From Marinomonas pollencensis (lineage in GTDB: Bacteria; Pseudomonadota; Gammaproteobacteria; Pseudomonadales; Marinomonadaceae), in contig NZ_QUNG01000002.1 in the NCBI RefSeq assembly GCF_003387375.1, positions 354,011 through 418,010 on the forward strand: DNA of 64,000 bases. The letters are read 5' to 3'. Positions within the stretch are counted from its first letter, which is position 1; each line of letters opens with the position of its first letter. Of the stretch, positions 9,620-20,240 are shown one piece after another. The notes beneath the pieces were generated by a model. It was not told the DNA's origin and made no database searches. It worked only from the letters and a program-made list of their open reading frames with translations. Position numbers and translations under genes: made by a program.

Positions 9620-9707
9620 TACTCTACCTTTTTATCTTAAAAAACGAGATTATACTCTCTATTAAACACTTAGGCAGCAACGTCTTGATTTGGATATCAA
9701 ATTCCTA

Positions 9708-11438
9708 ATGAATGAATTCTACGACATTAATAAATTAAAAATCGGCCAACACGTGGGCGTTGAACTAGACCCTTACGTGCTGAACTACCCGGCGTCCCAA
9801 CATAAAGCCGCTTGGGTAGCCGATCATGGCGGCCGCTCTTTCGTTGTGCGCTTCTACGAGCCTGAACGGGGCAAAGTAGAAGATTTCTTACAAGTATCAC
9901 GCAAATACGCAGGCATTAAACACCAAGCAATTACGCCTAACTACCCTCCTTTTTATTCTAAATTATGGGTCTTTTCTTGCTCTGCCGTGTGCGGTGGTGA
10001 AAATCTTTACAGCTTTTTAGGCAAATACCCAGACGGCGCCCCTCTTAATGTGGTGGTTAGTTTATTCGACAATATTGCCAAAGCCTTGGATCAGATCCAC
10101 GCCAAAGGTCTATTTCATGGCCATTTAGACTTGAGCGCCATTCATGTGGTTAACGGTTTAGGGATAATGACAGGACTAGGTGCACACCACTGGATGAACC
10201 GCATTTCAGAAAAAGAACTAGATCCCCGACTCTTTCCTCCTGAATACCAACGCAAAACACAAAAGAGAACGCCCGCTTCAGATCGCTTTAACTTTATGCG
10301 CATTTTGATGGCAGCTCTGTTAGGCGAATCCATATTAGATAAAGACTTACCCGGTAGCCTACCAAGCTCTCACCCCTACCTAAGTGATGCTGCCTGGAAA
10401 AAACTACAAAAATGGTGCAGAAAGCACGAGCGCTATCGGCCAAAATCCTTACATGAGGTGATGCGCATACTGCGCGCCAACCTTTACAAACCAGAACCGG
10501 TCAAAACACAACCACCAGCAACGCCACGTAAGGGCAATTCACGCCGAGCGATTTACCTTGCCGCTGGCTTAGTTATTGCTGGAGGAGCCGCGGCCGCTGT
10601 TGCTCTATGGCCCGAAGAGCAAGCTGCCGACAAGGTGGTCGTTACGCCGCAAAAAACACCAAAACAAATTGAGAAAGAGCAATTTGACGCCTTACCTCAA
10701 GTGCTAGAAGAAGCGTTAAAGTCCGGCGGCAATGCACCAAAAGTTGAAAAAATAGCGCCTGCAAAATTCCTCATGGGAGACCAACACAACCTAGGCGACG
10801 ATAATGAAAAGCCAGTTCACGAAGTCGACATTCCCCATGGATTTTACATCAGCAAATACGAAGTCACTTTTGATCAGTACGATCGATTTGCCAATGCCAC
10901 CGGACGCAATCTACCTGCTGACAATGGCTGGGGGAGAGGCAAACGCCCGGTAATCAATATCAATTGGTATGATGCCAAAGCTTATACGGCGTGGCTTTCA
11001 GAACAAACCAATCAAACTTATCGTTTACCCACTGAAATAGAGTGGGAATATTCGGCACGAGGCAATGCTAGCACGGCTTTTTGGTATGGTAACTCAGTGC
11101 AACCTGGCTACAGTGTTTGCGATAGTTGCGGCAGCCAATGGGATGGCGTTTCCAGCGCCCCCGTTGGCAGTCAAGCCAGCAACCCGCTAGGCTTATATGA
11201 CATGCACGGAAACGTCGCCGAATGGGTGGAAGATTGTTATCACGACTCTTATCAAGATGCCCCAACAAAAAACCAAATATGGCTCTCTGACCAATGCGAC
11301 AGTCGCGTCATTCGTGGCGGATCTTGGTTTGACATACCAAGAGTCGGCCGCAGCTCCACACGCTACCGTGCAGAACCCGATTTGAAAGCCAGTAACTGGG
11401 GATTTAGAGTAGTCAGGATTATCAAACTAAAAACCTAA
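9708..11438 (+). CDS. Membrane-anchored pseudokinase with C-terminal FGE/sulfatase-modifying-like domain
   Basis: A 576-residue three-part protein. Residues about 15-260 resemble a Ser/Thr kinase, but the HRD loop has become HGHLDLSAIH and the DFG position reads TGLG, so catalysis is doubtful. A single membrane helix follows near 279-299 (lead RRAIYLAAGLVIAGG). Residues about 345-576 are an FGE-sulfatase fold (FLMGD, GNVAEWVEDC, RVIRGGSW, NWGFRVV). The two catalytic cysteines of true formylglycine-generating enzymes are Ser and Ala here (SSTRYRA), so it is not an active FGE. An extracytoplasmic ligand-binding or scaffold role is inferred. Start is the ATG at 9708; a TTG at 9690 is also possible and neither has a clear ribosome site. 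Confidence 0.8.
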   Translation: MNEFYDINKLKIGQHVGVELDPYVLNYPASQHKAAWVADHGGRSFVVRFYEPERGKVEDFLQVSRKYAGIKHQAITPNYPPFYSKLWVFSCSAVCGGENLYSFLGKYPDGAPLNVVVSLFDNIAKALDQIHAKGLFHGHLDLSAIHVVNGLGIMTGLGAHHWMNRISEKELDPRLFPPEYQRKTQKRTPASDRFNFMRILMAALLGESILDKDLPGSLPSSHPYLSDAAWKKLQKWCRKHERYRPKSLHEVMRILRANLYKPEPVKTQPPATPRKGNSRRAIYLAAGLVIAGGAAAAVALWPEEQAADKVVVTPQKTPKQIEKEQFDALPQVLEEALKSGGNAPKVEKIAPAKFLMGDQHNLGDDNEKPVHEVDIPHGFYISKYEVTFDQYDRFANATGRNLPADNGWGRGKRPVININWYDAKAYTAWLSEQTNQTYRLPTEIEWEYSARGNASTAFWYGNSVQPGYSVCDSCGSQWDGVSSAPVGSQASNPLGLYDMHGNVAEWVEDCYHDSYQDAPTKNQIWLSDQCDSRVIRGGSWFDIPRVGRSSTRYRAEPDLKASNWGFRVVRIIKLKT

Positions 11439-11457
11439 AAAAACAGAAATAAAGGAC

Positions 11458-11561
11458 GTGCGTGAGGTGATAAGCGGAGCAATTCTAAATCAGAATAATT
11501 CCGCTAAATGTCCCCTATTCTAAATTGTTATGGGGTGAATTAAGTCTTTCACGCATTTTTT
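11458..11561 (+). ncRNA. Structured element ending in a T-run, upstream of acnB
   Basis: An outer stem (TGCGTGA at 11459 with TCACGCA at 11549) encloses a 14-bp imperfect hairpin (AGCGGAGCAATTCT with AGAATAATTCCGCT) and a weaker CCCC/GGGG hairpin, and is followed at once by six T. This could be the terminator of the preceding gene, an attenuator of acnB or a small RNA. The sequence alone does not decide. Confidence 0.45.
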
Positions 11562-11600
11562 ATATAAAATAATTAAATAATAAAACCGTGATTATCGTTT

Positions 11601-11639
11601 GGCTTAGCAATATAGACAAATTTAGTGTATTGCTAAGCC
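11601..11639 (+). promoter_or_regulatory. 12-bp perfect inverted repeat in the acnB leader
   Basis: Arms GGCTTAGCAATA at 11601-11612 and its complement at 11628-11639 with a 15-base loop, 55 bases before the acnB start. No T-run follows, so it is not a plain terminator. It may be an operator or an mRNA structure. Confidence 0.5.
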
Positions 11640-11693
11640 TCCGTTTCAACACATCGAACACAGGTTTGATGTAGAAATTTAAGGGGAACTATT

Positions 11694-14294
11694 GTGTTAG
11701 AAGCATACCGTAAACATGTCGAGGAACGCGCAAAACAAAGCATCCCTCCTACACCACTTGACGCAGAACAAGTTGCTGCCTTGGTTGAACTTCTTAAAAA
11801 CCCACCTGCTGGCGAAGAAGATTTTATTCTTGATCTTCTTAAAAACCGTATCCCAGCCGGCGTTGATGAAGCTGCTTATGTAAAAGCAGGCTTTCTTGCT
11901 GCCATCACAACTGGCGAAGCAAGCTCTCCACTTATCAGTAAAGAATTTGCAACCGAACTGCTTGGCACCATGCTTGGCGGCTACAACATTCAGCCATTGA
12001 TCGCTTGCCTTGATATTGAAGAGCTGGCCCCAATCGCGGCAAAAGCCCTATCTCATACACTGCTTATTTTCGATGCCTTCCACGATGTTGAAGAGAAATC
12101 CAAAGCAGGTAACCCATTCGCGAAACAAATCATCCAATCTTGGGCCGATGGCGAATGGTTCACAGCGAAAAACAAATTGGCTGAAAAAATCTCCCTTACT
12201 GTCTTCAAAGTAACGGGTGAAACAAACACCGACGACCTTTCTCCTGCACCAGATGCTTGGTCTCGCCCAGATATTCCACTGCACGCCAATGCAATGCTTA
12301 AAATGGCACGTGATGGGATCACACCTGATGTGGATGGCGAAGTAGGCCCAATCAGCAAAATCATTGCACTAAAAGAAAAAGGCTTCCCACTCGCCTACGT
12401 TGGTGATGTTGTTGGTACTGGTTCAAGCCGTAAATCAGCGACTAACTCTGTACTATGGCACATGGGTGATGACATTCCGTTCATCCCTAACAAACGTGCT
12501 GGCGGTATCTGTATTGGTAATAAAATTGCCCCTATCTTCTTCAACACAATGGAAGACGCTGGTGCACTACCAATCGAAATGGACGTTGATAAAATGGAAA
12601 TGGGCGATGTCATCGACATTTTCCCATACGAAGGCGTTGTTAAAAAACACGGCACAGATGAAGTCATCAGTACTTTCTCTCTAAAAACTCAAGTACTGCT
12701 AGACGAAGTACGTGCAGGCGGCCGTATTCCTTTGATCATCGGTCGTGGTTTGACAGCGAAAGCTCGTGAATCTCTAGGCCTTGGCGCAACAGACCTATTC
12801 ACTGTACCAGGCGCTATTGCTGAATCCACTAAAGGCTTCACACTGGCTCAGAAAATGGTTGGTAAAGCATGTGGTCTTCCAGGCATTCGCCCGAACACAT
12901 ACTGCGAACCAAAAATGACAACCGTTGGCTCCCAAGATACTACGGGTCCAATGACACGTGACGAACTAAAAGACTTAGCTTGCCTAGGCTTTACTTCTGA
13001 TCTAGTTATGCAGTCTTTCTGTCATACCGCTGCTTACCCTAAACCAGTTGACGTAACCACTCACCACACTCTTCCTGACTTTATCAAGAACCGTGGCGGT
13101 GTTTCATTGCGCCCAGGCGATGGTATCATCCACTCTTGGTTGAACCGCATGTTGCTTCCTGACACAGTAGGTACGGGCGGTGACTCCCATACTCGCTTCC
13201 CTCTAGGTATCTCTTTCCCAGCGGGTTCTGGTTTGGTTGCATTTGCAGCAGCAACTGGTGTTATGCCTCTTGATATGCCTGAGTCTGTTCTTGTTCGCTT
13301 TAAAGGTGAAATGCAACCAGGTATCACACTACGTGACCTTGTTCATGCTATCCCTTACCAAGCAATCCAAGAAGGCCACCTAACAGTTGAGAAAAAAGGC
13401 AAGAAAAACGTCTTCTCTGGTCGTATCCTAGAAATCGAAGGTCTTGAGCACTTAACAGCTGAGCAAGCGTTCGAATTATCCGATGCTTCTGCAGAACGTT
13501 CAGCTGCTGGTTGTACCATCAACCTGTCTGAAGAGTCTGTTGCTGAATACCTTAAATCCAACATTGTTATGCTACGCTGGATGATTTCTGAAGGTTACGG
13601 TGACCCTCGTACACTTGAACGTCGTGCGAACGCAATGGAAGAATGGTTAGCAAACCCTAGCCTAATGCGTGCAGATGCAGACGCTGAATACCACACCATC
13701 ATTGAGATCGACCTTGAAACCATCAAAGAGCCTATTCTTTGTGCGCCAAACGATCCAGATGATGCACGTCTACTTTCTGATGTTCAAGGCGAGCACATCG
13801 ATGAAGTATTCATCGGTTCTTGTATGACTAACATCGGTCACTTCCGTGCTGCAGGTAAATTGCTAGATGCTGCTGGTAAAGTGGTTCCTACTCGCCTATG
13901 GGTAGCACCACCAACTAAGATGGACGCTGAGCAACTTACAGCTGAAGGCTATTACAGCATCTTCGGTAAAGCCGGCGCTCGTATGGAAATGCCTGGTTGT
14001 TCTCTATGTATGGGTAACCAAGCACGCGTTGCAGAAAAAGCAACAGTGGTTTCCACCTCAACGCGTAACTTCCCGAACCGTCTAGGTAATGGCGCTGATG
14101 TTTTCTTAGCATCTGCTGAGCTTGCCGCTGTTGCAGCCCTTCTTGGTAAGCTGCCAACGCCTGCTGAATACCGTGAGTACGCTGACAAGATCAACAGCAT
14201 GTCTTCTGAAGTTTACAAATACCTAAACTTCGACAAGATGGGCGAGTACGTTAAGAAAGCCAACACGGTTATTGCTACTGACGCTACCGCATAA
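11694..14294 (+). CDS. acnB: Aconitate hydratase B
   Basis: Interconverts citrate and isocitrate in the TCA cycle with a 4Fe-4S cluster. The 866-residue protein has the AcnB order: N-terminal HEAT-like domain ([20 protein letters not shown]), swivelling domain 4, then the catalytic core. Cluster cysteines appear in [19 protein letters not shown] and [10 protein letters not shown]. The start is a GTG at 11694 with AGGGGAA about 8 bases upstream. Codon use is strongly biased, as expected for a highly expressed gene. It ends at a strong terminator. Two inverted-repeat elements in the leader may control it. Confidence 0.97.
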   Translation: MLEAYRKHVEERAKQSIPPTPLDAEQVAALVELLKNPPAGEEDFILDLLKNRIPAGVDEAAYVKAGFLAAITTGEASSPLISKEFATELLGTMLGGYNIQPLIACLDIEELAPIAAKALSHTLLIFDAFHDVEEKSKAGNPFAKQIIQSWADGEWFTAKNKLAEKISLTVFKVTGETNTDDLSPAPDAWSRPDIPLHANAMLKMARDGITPDVDGEVGPISKIIALKEKGFPLAYVGDVVGTGSSRKSATNSVLWHMGDDIPFIPNKRAGGICIGNKIAPIFFNTMEDAGALPIEMDVDKMEMGDVIDIFPYEGVVKKHGTDEVISTFSLKTQVLLDEVRAGGRIPLIIGRGLTAKARESLGLGATDLFTVPGAIAESTKGFTLAQKMVGKACGLPGIRPNTYCEPKMTTVGSQDTTGPMTRDELKDLACLGFTSDLVMQSFCHTAAYPKPVDVTTHHTLPDFIKNRGGVSLRPGDGIIHSWLNRMLLPDTVGTGGDSHTRFPLGISFPAGSGLVAFAAATGVMPLDMPESVLVRFKGEMQPGITLRDLVHAIPYQAIQEGHLTVEKKGKKNVFSGRILEIEGLEHLTAEQAFELSDASAERSAAGCTINLSEESVAEYLKSNIVMLRWMISEGYGDPRTLERRANAMEEWLANPSLMRADADAEYHTIIEIDLETIKEPILCAPNDPDDARLLSDVQGEHIDEVFIGSCMTNIGHFRAAGKLLDAAGKVVPTRLWVAPPTKMDAEQLTAEGYYSIFGKAGARMEMPGCSLCMGNQARVAEKATVVSTSTRNFPNRLGNGADVFLASAELAAVAALLGKLPTPAEYREYADKINSMSSEVYKYLNFDKMGEYVKKANTVIATDATA

Positions 14295-14335
14295 TCCTTT
14301 GTGATCAGCGCTAGCCTCTGGCACTAAGCCATAGC

Positions 14336-14368
14336 AAAAAGGGCCCTATTTATTAGGGCCCTTTTTTT
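14336..14368 (+). terminator. acnB terminator
   Basis: Stem AGGGCCC-rich (AAAAAGGGCCCT with its complement), loop ATTTATT, followed by seven T. The A-run on the left makes it usable from the minus strand too. Confidence 0.9.
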
Positions 14369-14416
14369 GTACAAACGCCCCCTTTAAGGGTGAGGGGCAG
14401 CTTGCACTACAGATAC

Positions 14417-14441
14417 AAAAAAGCCCCGCTATAGCGAGGCT
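14417..14441 (-). terminator. hpf terminator
   Basis: On the minus strand the stem AGCCTCGCT / AGCGGGGCT (one mismatch) is followed by six T. It lies 33 bases after the hpf stop. Confidence 0.75.
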
Positions 14442-14473
14442 CCTCTCTGTTATTAGTTTTTTACTGGGCTGAA

Positions 14474-14866
14474 CTATAGAACTTCGCGCTCTACCAGCTC
14501 ATTGAATTCGGCTTGCTCTTCTCGCTCCACACTGCTCTCTAGGTCTTGAGCATTTATCTGATGCTGACGGCCGGTGTGTTTGGTTTTATATTTGACGAGT
14601 TGCTTTTCCAATTTACCCACCAACAAATCCACTGCTGGCTTAAGTTGTTTATCCGTTCTAACAGTAGCAAATAAATCATGACCAGGAATGTGCACACTGG
14701 CCTCTACAATTAGCTCATGAATATCATGTTTCTCTGTATTTAAAATCACCTTAATACTGGTGATTTGATCGTTAATTCGAGTTAAACGATCCATTCTTTC
14801 TTTAACTAGCTCTTGTACTTCTTCACCAGACTGAACGTGATGACCACTAATATTCAATGTATACAT
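14474..14866 (-). CDS. hpf: Ribosome hibernation promoting factor, HPF/RaiA family
   Basis: Binds the 30S decoding region in slow growth and leads to inactive ribosomes. The N-terminal 100 residues are the S30AE fold (MYTLNISGHHVQ, then IKVILNTEKHDIHELIVEA). At 130 residues it is longer than short HPF (about 95) and RaiA (about 113) but lacks the second domain of long HPF (about 180). The extra tail is acidic, rich in Glu. Ribosome site AGGA is 8 bases before the ATG. It is not next to rpoN, where hpf lies in many relatives. Whether it acts like HPF or RaiA is not clear. Confidence 0.88.
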   Translation of the reverse strand: MYTLNISGHHVQSGEEVQELVKERMDRLTRINDQITSIKVILNTEKHDIHELIVEASVHIPGHDLFATVRTDKQLKPAVDLLVGKLEKQLVKYKTKHTGRQHQINAQDLESSVEREEQAEFNELVEREVL

Positions 14867-15258
14867 AGAGAATTTCCTTTCGTTTTTGGAAAATTATTTT
14901 AAACGTATTTTTAATCTCTCCCCTCTTCTGTACATACCTATAACCTATGGACTAATGGATCTAATTTCAATCCTAAAAATGTAAATACTTTCATATCTTT
15001 GATGAAAACGGCTTAAATTACAAAAAAACACCAATATTTGTTTAAAAAACAAACAACTATAAGCATCTAAACAAATAAAATTAGGACCTGATTAGGCAAA
15101 AAAGCAGACAATCATTAGCTTACTGTAGACCAGATAAAACAGAAGCACCGACTCTTTTTCTTTTGAGCCGTTCGACAAGAGCAGAAAAACATGGTTTAGC
15201 CATAGATGCATAATTATCCATCTAGGTTTCGACATAGCACTCCAGCGCAATCATAAAG
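14867..15258. other. AT-rich spacer upstream of hpf
   Basis: About 390 bases with no credible gene on either strand. It should contain the hpf promoter. I see no strong hairpin, repeat or RNA gene in it. Confidence 0.6.
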
Positions 15259-15473
15259 CACCACAGCACATCAATAATCACAAAGCAAAGTGCCTGACAG
15301 AAGCCACCCAGCCCTCTTAGTTTGGATTTTCTGATTTGCCATGCTCAGCGCCAGCTCACAAAAAAGAATCCCCTCTTAAGCCTTGAGGCTGCATTTTAGT
15401 CAAAAAAAACGCCACCCAAGGACAGCGTTTTCCAACCAATGCATTAACAAGTACTAATTAAACCTCTAGAAGA
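15259..15473. repeat. Tandem 215-bp duplication, distal copy (remnant of asd 3' end plus terminator)
   Basis: Every matching block is offset by exactly 215 bases from the copy at 15474-15688. The first 173 bases are nearly identical (about ten differences). The middle 25 bases have diverged, and the end (CCTCTAGAAGA) again matches the last codons of asd, here reading LLEV-stop instead of LLEA-stop. Confidence 0.85.
15402..15431 (-). terminator. Terminator in distal copy of the 215-bp repeat
   Basis: Minus-strand stem (AAAACGCTGTCC with GGGTGGCGTTTT) followed by eight T in all. It is the duplicate of the asd terminator at 15617-15646. Confidence 0.75.
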
Positions 15474-15688
15474 CACCAAAGCACACTAATAATCACAGCG
15501 CAAAGTGCCTGACAGAAGCCATCCAGCCCTCTTAGTTTGGATTTTCCGATTTGCCATGCTCAGCGCCAGCTCACAAAAAAGAACCCCCTCTTAAGCCTTG
15601 AGGCTGCATTTTAGTCAAAAAAAACGCTACCCAAGGGCAGCGTTTTAGCAGTGATTACTTAACTAGAAGCCATTAAGCCTCTAGAAGA
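15474..15688. repeat. Tandem 215-bp duplication, asd-proximal copy
   Basis: Overlaps the last five codons of asd and includes the asd terminator. It is in direct tandem with 15259-15473, with constant offset 215. Confidence 0.85.
15617..15646 (-). terminator. asd terminator
   Basis: Minus-strand stem of 12 bp with one mismatch (AAAACGCTGCCC with GGGTAGCGTTTT), loop TT, followed by a T-run. It lies 27 bases after the asd stop. Confidence 0.85.
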
Positions 15689-16791
15689 ATTCGCAGCATA
15701 CGACGTAGAGGCTCAGCAGCCCCCCATAGAAGCTGGTCACCAACAGAGAAAGCACTGATGTATTCAGGCCCCATGTTAAGCTTACGAATACGCCCTACAG
15801 GAATATTCAAAGTACCAGTCGCTGCCGTCGGCGTTAACCCCGCCATAGTCGCTTCTTTATCATTAGCGACAACATTCACCCAGTCATTATGCTGAGCCAG
15901 CATGCCTTCAATATCCGCCACTGGGATATCTTGGTTAAGCTTGATGGTAAACGCTTGACTATGACAACGCATCGCACCCACTCGGACACACAAGCCATCC
16001 ACAGGAATAATAGAGCCTGTATTACCAAGAATCTTGTTTGTTTCAGCTTGCGCCTTCCACTCTTCACGACTCTGGCCGTTTTCAAGCTGAGAATCAATGT
16101 AAGGAATCAATGAACCCGCTAGCGGCACACCAAACTGATCGACTGGCATAGTGTTAGAACGCATTTGTTCTGCCACTTTGCGATCGATGTCCAAGATAGC
16201 GCTGGCAGGGTCTGCTAATTCGGCCGCAACCGAACCTTGTAGCATGCCCATCTGATTGATCAATTCGCGCATATGGCGAGCACCGCCACCAGACGCGGCT
16301 TGATAGGTCATCGACGTCATCCACTCGATATGGCCTTTTTCGAACAAGCCACCCAAAGCCAATAACATTAAGCTGACCGTACAGTTACCACCAACAAAGG
16401 TTTTTACGCCATCTTTCAAACCTTGCTTGATGACGTTTTGGTTTACTGGATCCAAGACAATGATGGCATCTTTGTCCATGCGCAAAGAAGACGCCGCATC
16501 AATCCAATAGCCTTTCCAACCCGCATCACGCAACTGAGGGTAAATAGCCTTGGTATAATCCCCACCTTGGCAGGTAATAATAATGTCCATTTTCTTCAAA
16601 GCTTCAATATCATTCGCATCTTGAAGTAATGGAATATCTTTACCAATTTCAGGCCCTTTTTGCCCCGTCTGAGAGGTGGTAAAAAAGATCGGATCAATGT
16701 GATCGAAGTCTTTTTCTTCTCGCATACGTTGCATCAGCACGGAACCAACCATTCCGCGCCAGCCGACTAAACCTACAGTGTGTTTTGACAT
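15673..16791 (-). CDS. asd: Aspartate-semialdehyde dehydrogenase
   Basis: Reduces aspartyl phosphate to aspartate semialdehyde for Lys, Met, Thr and diaminopimelate synthesis. The NADP-binding start [18 protein letters not shown] and the active Cys in [10 protein letters not shown] identify the proteobacterial Asd. I start at the ATG at 16791 ([10 protein letters not shown]), where the family begins. An earlier in-frame start at 16821 would add ten poorly conserved residues. It follows leuC-leuD-leuB on the same strand, a common pseudomonad order. Its 3' end is duplicated in the downstream tandem repeat. Confidence 0.95.
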   Translation of the reverse strand: MSKHTVGLVGWRGMVGSVLMQRMREEKDFDHIDPIFFTTSQTGQKGPEIGKDIPLLQDANDIEALKKMDIIITCQGGDYTKAIYPQLRDAGWKGYWIDAASSLRMDKDAIIVLDPVNQNVIKQGLKDGVKTFVGGNCTVSLMLLALGGLFEKGHIEWMTSMTYQAASGGGARHMRELINQMGMLQGSVAAELADPASAILDIDRKVAEQMRSNTMPVDQFGVPLAGSLIPYIDSQLENGQSREEWKAQAETNKILGNTGSIIPVDGLCVRVGAMRCHSQAFTIKLNQDIPVADIEGMLAQHNDWVNVVANDKEATMAGLTPTAATGTLNIPVGRIRKLNMGPEYISAFSVGDQLLWGAAEPLRRMLRILLEA

Positions 16792-16851
16792 GGTTATCTC
16801 TACCTTTTTTTGTGGGGTCACTCATACCAAGAGCAATATCCCGAGTGAACA

Positions 16852-16870
16852 CCTAGTCATTCTGACTAGG
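16852..16870 (-). other. Intercistronic hairpin at the leuB stop codon
   Basis: Perfect 8-bp stem CCTAGTCA / TGACTAGG with a 3-base loop, overlapping the leuB TAG stop. There is no T-run, so it may shape mRNA stability between leuB and asd rather than end transcription. Confidence 0.5.
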
Positions 16871-17957
16871 CTTTAAGTACCGCTTCTAATGCAGCCAACA
16901 CCGCATCGCCCATGGCTTGCGTGCTGACTGTTTGACAATCTTGAGAAGCAATATCAGCGGTTCTTAGACCTTGATCTAGAACTCGACTAACTGCCGCTTC
17001 AATAGCATCTGCAGCCTCTTTCGCATCTAAAGAGTAACGCAACATCATGGCCACAGATAAAATGGTTGCTAACGGGTTAGCAATACCTTGGCCTGCAATA
17101 TCTGGCGCTGAACCATGACAAGGCTCATACATGCCACGACCTTCTGCATTCAATGAAGCCGAAGGCAACATACCAATAGAGCCAGTTAACATAGCGGCTG
17201 CGTCAGATAGAATATCACCAAACATGTTGCCAGTAACCATTACATCAAACTGTTTTGGTGCACGAACCAGCTGCATTGCAGCATTATCTACTAGCATGTG
17301 CGTTAATTCGACATCAGGATACTCTTTTGCCACTTCTTCCATGATTTCTTTCCAAAGTACCGTTACCTCAAGCACATTGGATTTATCAATCGAACAGACG
17401 CGCTTTCCGCGCTGACGAGCCGCTTCAAAAGCAGAACGGGCAATACGACGGATTTCAGACTCACTGTAAACGTAGGTATTAAATCCTTGGCGCTCACCGT
17501 TGTCTAACGTACGAATGCCACGCGGCTGACCGAAGTAAATACCGCCCGTTAGCTCACGCACAATAAGAATGTCCAAGCCCGCCACAATTTCTGGCTTCAA
17601 GCTAGATGCATCCGCCAATTGCGGATAAAGAATCGCAGGACGCAAATTAGCAAAAAGCTCAAGATTAGAACGCAGCCCTAACAAGCCTTTTTCTGGGCGC
17701 ACAGCCATATCAAGGCCATCCCATTTTGGTCCACCAACCGCACCCAGCAAAATAGCATCCGCGGCTTTGGCTTTGGTTAAGGTTGCTTCCGGCAATGGAG
17801 AGCCAGTTTCATCATAAGCAGAACCACCAACCAACGCACTCTCATGGCTAATACCCAAATTAAATTGAGTGTTGACTAAATCAAGCACACGAACTGCTTG
17901 CTCAACAATCTCAGGACCAATGCCATCACCCGGCAATACCAATACATTTTTAGACAT
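16866..17957 (-). CDS. leuB: 3-isopropylmalate dehydrogenase
   Basis: Oxidatively decarboxylates 3-isopropylmalate with NAD in leucine synthesis. The 363-residue protein has [11 protein letters not shown] at the N-terminus, the substrate loop with [13 protein letters not shown], and the [15 protein letters not shown] metal-binding block. The C-terminal [18 protein letters not shown] is the NAD-binding region. It is third in the leuCDB operon, 80 bases after leuD. The gap holds a small inverted repeat (GCCAATG / CATTGGC). Confidence 0.97.
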   Translation of the reverse strand: MSKNVLVLPGDGIGPEIVEQAVRVLDLVNTQFNLGISHESALVGGSAYDETGSPLPEATLTKAKAADAILLGAVGGPKWDGLDMAVRPEKGLLGLRSNLELFANLRPAILYPQLADASSLKPEIVAGLDILIVRELTGGIYFGQPRGIRTLDNGERQGFNTYVYSESEIRRIARSAFEAARQRGKRVCSIDKSNVLEVTVLWKEIMEEVAKEYPDVELTHMLVDNAAMQLVRAPKQFDVMVTGNMFGDILSDAAAMLTGSIGMLPSASLNAEGRGMYEPCHGSAPDIAGQGIANPLATILSVAMMLRYSLDAKEAADAIEAAVSRVLDQGLRTADIASQDCQTVSTQAMGDAVLAALEAVLKA

Positions 17958-18037
17958 TACTTAACCCTTTATTTTTTCTCTGTGCCGCCAATGACTTATT
18001 ACAAGCCATTGGCACAAATCGATTAGTATTTCAGTGC

Positions 18038-18688
18038 CTATTGACCACGAGACAAAAACAACCAAGGCGCTGCCGCCATGCGTTTTTCTTCAAAACGATG
18101 GATGCTATCTTCTTGCTGTAGCGTCAAACCAATATCGTCCAAGCCGTTTAACAAGCAATGCTTACGGAAAGTATCAACCAAAAACTCAAACACATCTCCT
18201 GATGGTGACGTTACTGTTTGCGCCTCAAGGTCAACCACTACTTCAGCACCCTCGCTGGCCGCCACTTCAGCAAATAATTGATCCACTTCTTCCGGCGCTA
18301 AAACAATAGGTAAAAGGCCGTTTTTAAAGCAATTATTATAAAAAATATCAGCAAAGCTAGGTGCAATAATGGCACGAAAGCCATAGTCATCTAATGCCCA
18401 AGGTGCGTGTTCACGACTCGAGCCACAACCAAAGTTTTGGCGCGCCAAGAGCACGCTAGCACCTTGGTAACGCGCTTGATTGAGCACAAAGTCTTTACGG
18501 ATCGGACGACCAGTACATTCTTGGTCAGGCTGACCTTCGTCTTCATAACGAAGCTCATCAAATAAATTTTTACCAAAACCAGTACGCTTGATGGATTTCA
18601 AGAACTGCTTTGGAATGATCATATCAGTGTCAACGTTTGCCAAATCCAAAGGAGCGGCTAACCCTGTGTGCTTAGTAAAAGGACGCAT
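18038..18688 (-). CDS. leuD: 3-isopropylmalate dehydratase small subunit
   Basis: Small subunit of isopropylmalate isomerase, forming a complex with LeuC. The 216-residue protein shows [14 protein letters not shown] near the start and the [14 protein letters not shown] signature. It lies 31 bases after leuC and 80 bases before leuB, so it belongs to one operon. Confidence 0.96.
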   Translation of the reverse strand: MRPFTKHTGLAAPLDLANVDTDMIIPKQFLKSIKRTGFGKNLFDELRYEDEGQPDQECTGRPIRKDFVLNQARYQGASVLLARQNFGCGSSREHAPWALDDYGFRAIIAPSFADIFYNNCFKNGLLPIVLAPEEVDQLFAEVAASEGAEVVVDLEAQTVTSPSGDVFEFLVDTFRKHCLLNGLDDIGLTLQQEDSIHRFEEKRMAAAPWLFLSRGQ

Positions 18689-18719
18689 TTACATTCTCCT
18701 TCTCTGCTAGAGAGAGCTC

Positions 18720-20147
18720 CTAGTGTTTAACAAACTCATTTACATCTACAAAGTGACCAGCAATCGCAGCGGCAGCCGCCATTGCAGGGCTCACAAGATG
18801 GGTACGCCCACCAAAGCCCTGACGTCCTTCGAAGTTACGGTTAGAAGTAGAAGCACAATGCTCACCAGCCCCTAATTTATCCGCATTCATTGCCAAACAC
18901 ATGGAACAACCCGGCTCACGCCACTCCAGACCGGCTTCTTCGAAAATGGTGTGCAAACCTTCTTTTTCAGCTTGCGCTTTTACCAAGCCAGAGCCCGGCA
19001 CAACAATCGCTTGCTTAAGCGTTGACGCCACTTTACGACCTTTAACCACTTGCGCAGCAATACGTAAATCTTCAATACGTGAGTTCGTACAAGAGCCGAT
19101 AAACACACGGTCCAAGGTAACATCAGCTAAGGTCGTTTTACCTTCAAGGCCCATGTACTTCCAGGCGCGTGCATAACCTTCTTTTTTCACTGGATCGGTT
19201 TGGTCTTCTGCGCGAGGAATGGCTTCATCAATGGCAATGACCATTTCAGGGGATGTTCCCCATGTTACTTGTGGTTTGATGTCTTCTGATTTCAACACCA
19301 CAACCTCATCGAATTGGGCATCTTTATCAGACACTAGATCGCGCCATGCTTCTACAGCCATATCCCAATGCTCGCCTTTTGGCGCATATGGGCGGCCTTT
19401 CACGTATTCGATTGTAGTATCATCTACTGCGATCAAACCAACACGAGCACCCGCTTCAATGGCCATATTACAGACGGTCATACGCCCTTCCATTGATAAC
19501 GACTGAATCCCTGTGCCACCAAATTCAATGGCATAACCTGTACCACCTGCGGTGCCAATGGCGCCGATAATCGCCAACACAACATCTTTTGCCGATACCC
19601 AAGGGGACAACTCACCGTCCACTCGAACCAACATATTGCGGCTTTTCTTTTGCACCAAACATTGGGTCGCTAGTACATGCTCGACTTCAGAAGTACCGAT
19701 ACCATGCGCCAATGCCCCAAACGCACCGTGAGTAGAAGTATGAGAGTCCCCACACACTACCGTCATACCAGGAAGCGTTGCACCTTGTTCTGGCCCAACA
19801 ACATGCACGATCCCTTGGCGAATATCTTTCATGCTGAATTCGGTGATTCCAAATTCATTACAGTTGTCATCCAAAGTGGTTACTTGGATTTTTGATACTG
19901 GGTCTTCAATACCATTCACACCATCAACACGCTCTTTCTGTGTGGTTGGCACGTTATGATCTGGCGTAGCAAGACTTGACGACACACGCCAAGGCTTACG
20001 ACCAGCTAGTCTCAATCCTTCAAACGCTTGTGGTGAAGTTACTTCATGAAGTAATTGCAAATCGATATAAATCAATGCACTACCATCATCGCGCTGCTGA
20101 ACAAGGTGGCTGTCCCACAACTTGTCGTAAAGGGTTTTACCTGACAT
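18720..20147 (-). CDS. leuC: 3-isopropylmalate dehydratase large subunit
   Basis: Large, 4Fe-4S subunit of isopropylmalate isomerase. The 475-residue protein has the aconitase-type [14 protein letters not shown] and cluster cysteines in FIGSCTNSR and [11 protein letters not shown]. It is the first gene of leuCDB. It diverges from a LysR gene over 93 bases. There is no room for a leucine-rich leader peptide, so regulation is more likely by the LysR protein than by attenuation. Confidence 0.97.
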   Translation of the reverse strand: MSGKTLYDKLWDSHLVQQRDDGSALIYIDLQLLHEVTSPQAFEGLRLAGRKPWRVSSSLATPDHNVPTTQKERVDGVNGIEDPVSKIQVTTLDDNCNEFGITEFSMKDIRQGIVHVVGPEQGATLPGMTVVCGDSHTSTHGAFGALAHGIGTSEVEHVLATQCLVQKKSRNMLVRVDGELSPWVSAKDVVLAIIGAIGTAGGTGYAIEFGGTGIQSLSMEGRMTVCNMAIEAGARVGLIAVDDTTIEYVKGRPYAPKGEHWDMAVEAWRDLVSDKDAQFDEVVVLKSEDIKPQVTWGTSPEMVIAIDEAIPRAEDQTDPVKKEGYARAWKYMGLEGKTTLADVTLDRVFIGSCTNSRIEDLRIAAQVVKGRKVASTLKQAIVVPGSGLVKAQAEKEGLHTIFEEAGLEWREPGCSMCLAMNADKLGAGEHCASTSNRNFEGRQGFGGRTHLVSPAMAAAAAIAGHFVDVNEFVKH

Positions 20148-20240
20148 AGCTTCTCTCCTAAATAACCTATTGCGCTATCCTAAAACTTTCGCTTAAATTA
20201 CTCAAATTCATATTTTTCATGTTTTGGATAATTTTTTGGA

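Noticed and set aside
20148..20240. Leucine leader peptide and attenuator before leuC
   Set aside because: The 93-base gap has no run of Leu codons and no terminator hairpin.
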